DNA of 41,052 bases from Candidatus Bathyarchaeota archaeon. GTDB lineage: Archaea; Thermoproteota; Bathyarchaeia; 40CM-2-53-6. The stretch's first letter is position 1. The number at the start of each line of letters is the position of its first letter. The position numbers were made by a program, and so were the translations under genes. The notes beneath the pieces were generated by a model that was not told the DNA's origin, made no database searches, and was given only the letters and a program-made list of their open reading frames with translations. Of this stretch, positions 40,779 through 41,052 are shown piece by piece. The DNA lies in NCBI GenBank assembly GCA_005883075.1, contig VBAX01000057.1:1-41052 (forward strand), in the 5' to 3' direction.

Positions 40779-41052
40779 TTAGGTCGTCTTTTCCGCGGTC
40801 TGAAGCGCTTCAATAGCTTGACGAACTTCTTCTACTGACGCGCCATCCTCGAGTGTCGAAAGATCTCCGATCGGGCCCCCGGCGGCGACCGCTTTGATGA
40901 CTCGTCGCATGATTTTGCCGCTCCTCGTTTTTGGGAGAAGACGAGCGAAATAGATGGATTCAGGGGTCGCGATAGGACCGATCATCCTCCGGACATGTTG
41001 CTTCAATTCCTCAGAGAGATGATTGGAGGGATTAGCCACATTTCTCAACGTC
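40779..41052 (-). CDS. acs: Acetyl-CoA synthetase, C-terminal part (runs off window end)
   Basis: AMP-forming acyl/acetyl-CoA synthetase fragment of about 91 codons. [41 protein letters not shown] contains the catalytic lysine motif (SGKIMRR), whose Lys forms the adenylate and is often regulated by acetylation. The sequence then gives [15 protein letters not shown], the usual end. The 5' part lies beyond the window. It is convergent with the M50 gene, 39 bp apart. Confidence 0.95.
   Translation of the reverse strand, partial: TLRNVANPSNHLSEELKQHVRRMIGPIATPESIYFARLLPKTRSGKIMRRVIKAVAAGGPIGDLSTLEDGASVEEVRQAIEALQTAEKTT

Overview
The window is a gene-dense stretch of archaeal chromosome (about 50-55% GC by eye). 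Most gene products are archaea-specific: aIF2-gamma, aIF5B, RpoE'/Spt4, ribosomal proteins S6e/S24e/S27ae/S28e/L7Ae/L15e/L24e/L37Ae, KEOPS subunits (Kae1, Bud32, Pcc1), exosome (Rrp4/Rrp41/Rrp42), SBDS, proteasome alpha, prefoldin beta, Pth2, F420-dependent NADP reductase and isopentenyl phosphate kinase. Unfused Kae1 and Bud32, plus a KaiC-type signalling cluster with TackOD1-like and NitrOD5-like output domains, point to the TACK branch, most likely a Bathyarchaeia/Thaumarchaeota-type lineage. That placement is inference; no rRNA gene is present to test it.

Layout. 1-2750: the 5' end of an aIF2-gamma gene, a frameshifted RibD-type reductase, a small membrane protein, 3-methyladenine glycosylase, and an ArsR/AHSA1 pair. 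2800-10330: an information-processing block (KEOPS, XTP pyrophosphatase, RpoE', Spt4, S27ae, L7Ae-S28e-L24e-Ndk, aIF5B, S6e-S24e). 10640-13900 (minus strand): YchF-like GTPase, F420 reductase, malic enzyme. 14000-16360: L15e, prenyl diphosphate synthase and convergent isopentenyl phosphate kinase (lipid precursors). 16440-23020: a signalling island of three KaiC-like ATPases, winged-helix and AbrB regulators, a zinc-rich TackOD1-like protein, a membrane-MEDS-DUF835-like sensor and a NitrOD5-like protein. 22990-29980: Pth2 and the proteasome/exosome superoperon (RNA-binding COG1325 protein, PsmA, SBDS, Rrp4, Rrp41, Rrp42, L37Ae, Pcc1, prefoldin beta, DHH phosphoesterase). 30040-32500: an ECF transporter energising module without an S component. 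32990-39950: a tandem-RAM Lrp-like protein and a five-gene peptide-type ABC transporter. 40100-41052: an M50 site-2-type protease and the 3' end of acetyl-CoA synthetase.

Two signals stand out. First, several certain genes have no ATG, GTG or TTG that could start them. A stop codon lies just upstream in frame, and the only candidates left are ACG or CTG, often behind a Shine-Dalgarno-like stretch: L24e, F420 reductase, EcfA2, OppD and aIF2-gamma, with weaker cases in Ndk, OppC, Pcc1, the M50 protease and the RibD-type gene. Stop/start overlaps of the form NTGA occur here with all four first bases, including three CTGA. This suggests relaxed start-codon use in this lineage. Second, the substrate-binding protein of the ABC transporter (33835-35616) is circularly permuted: the C-terminal half of an SBP_bac_5 domain follows the membrane anchor, and the N-terminal half comes after it, in one open 593-residue frame.

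No tRNA, rRNA, CRISPR array, insertion sequence or phage gene was recognised.
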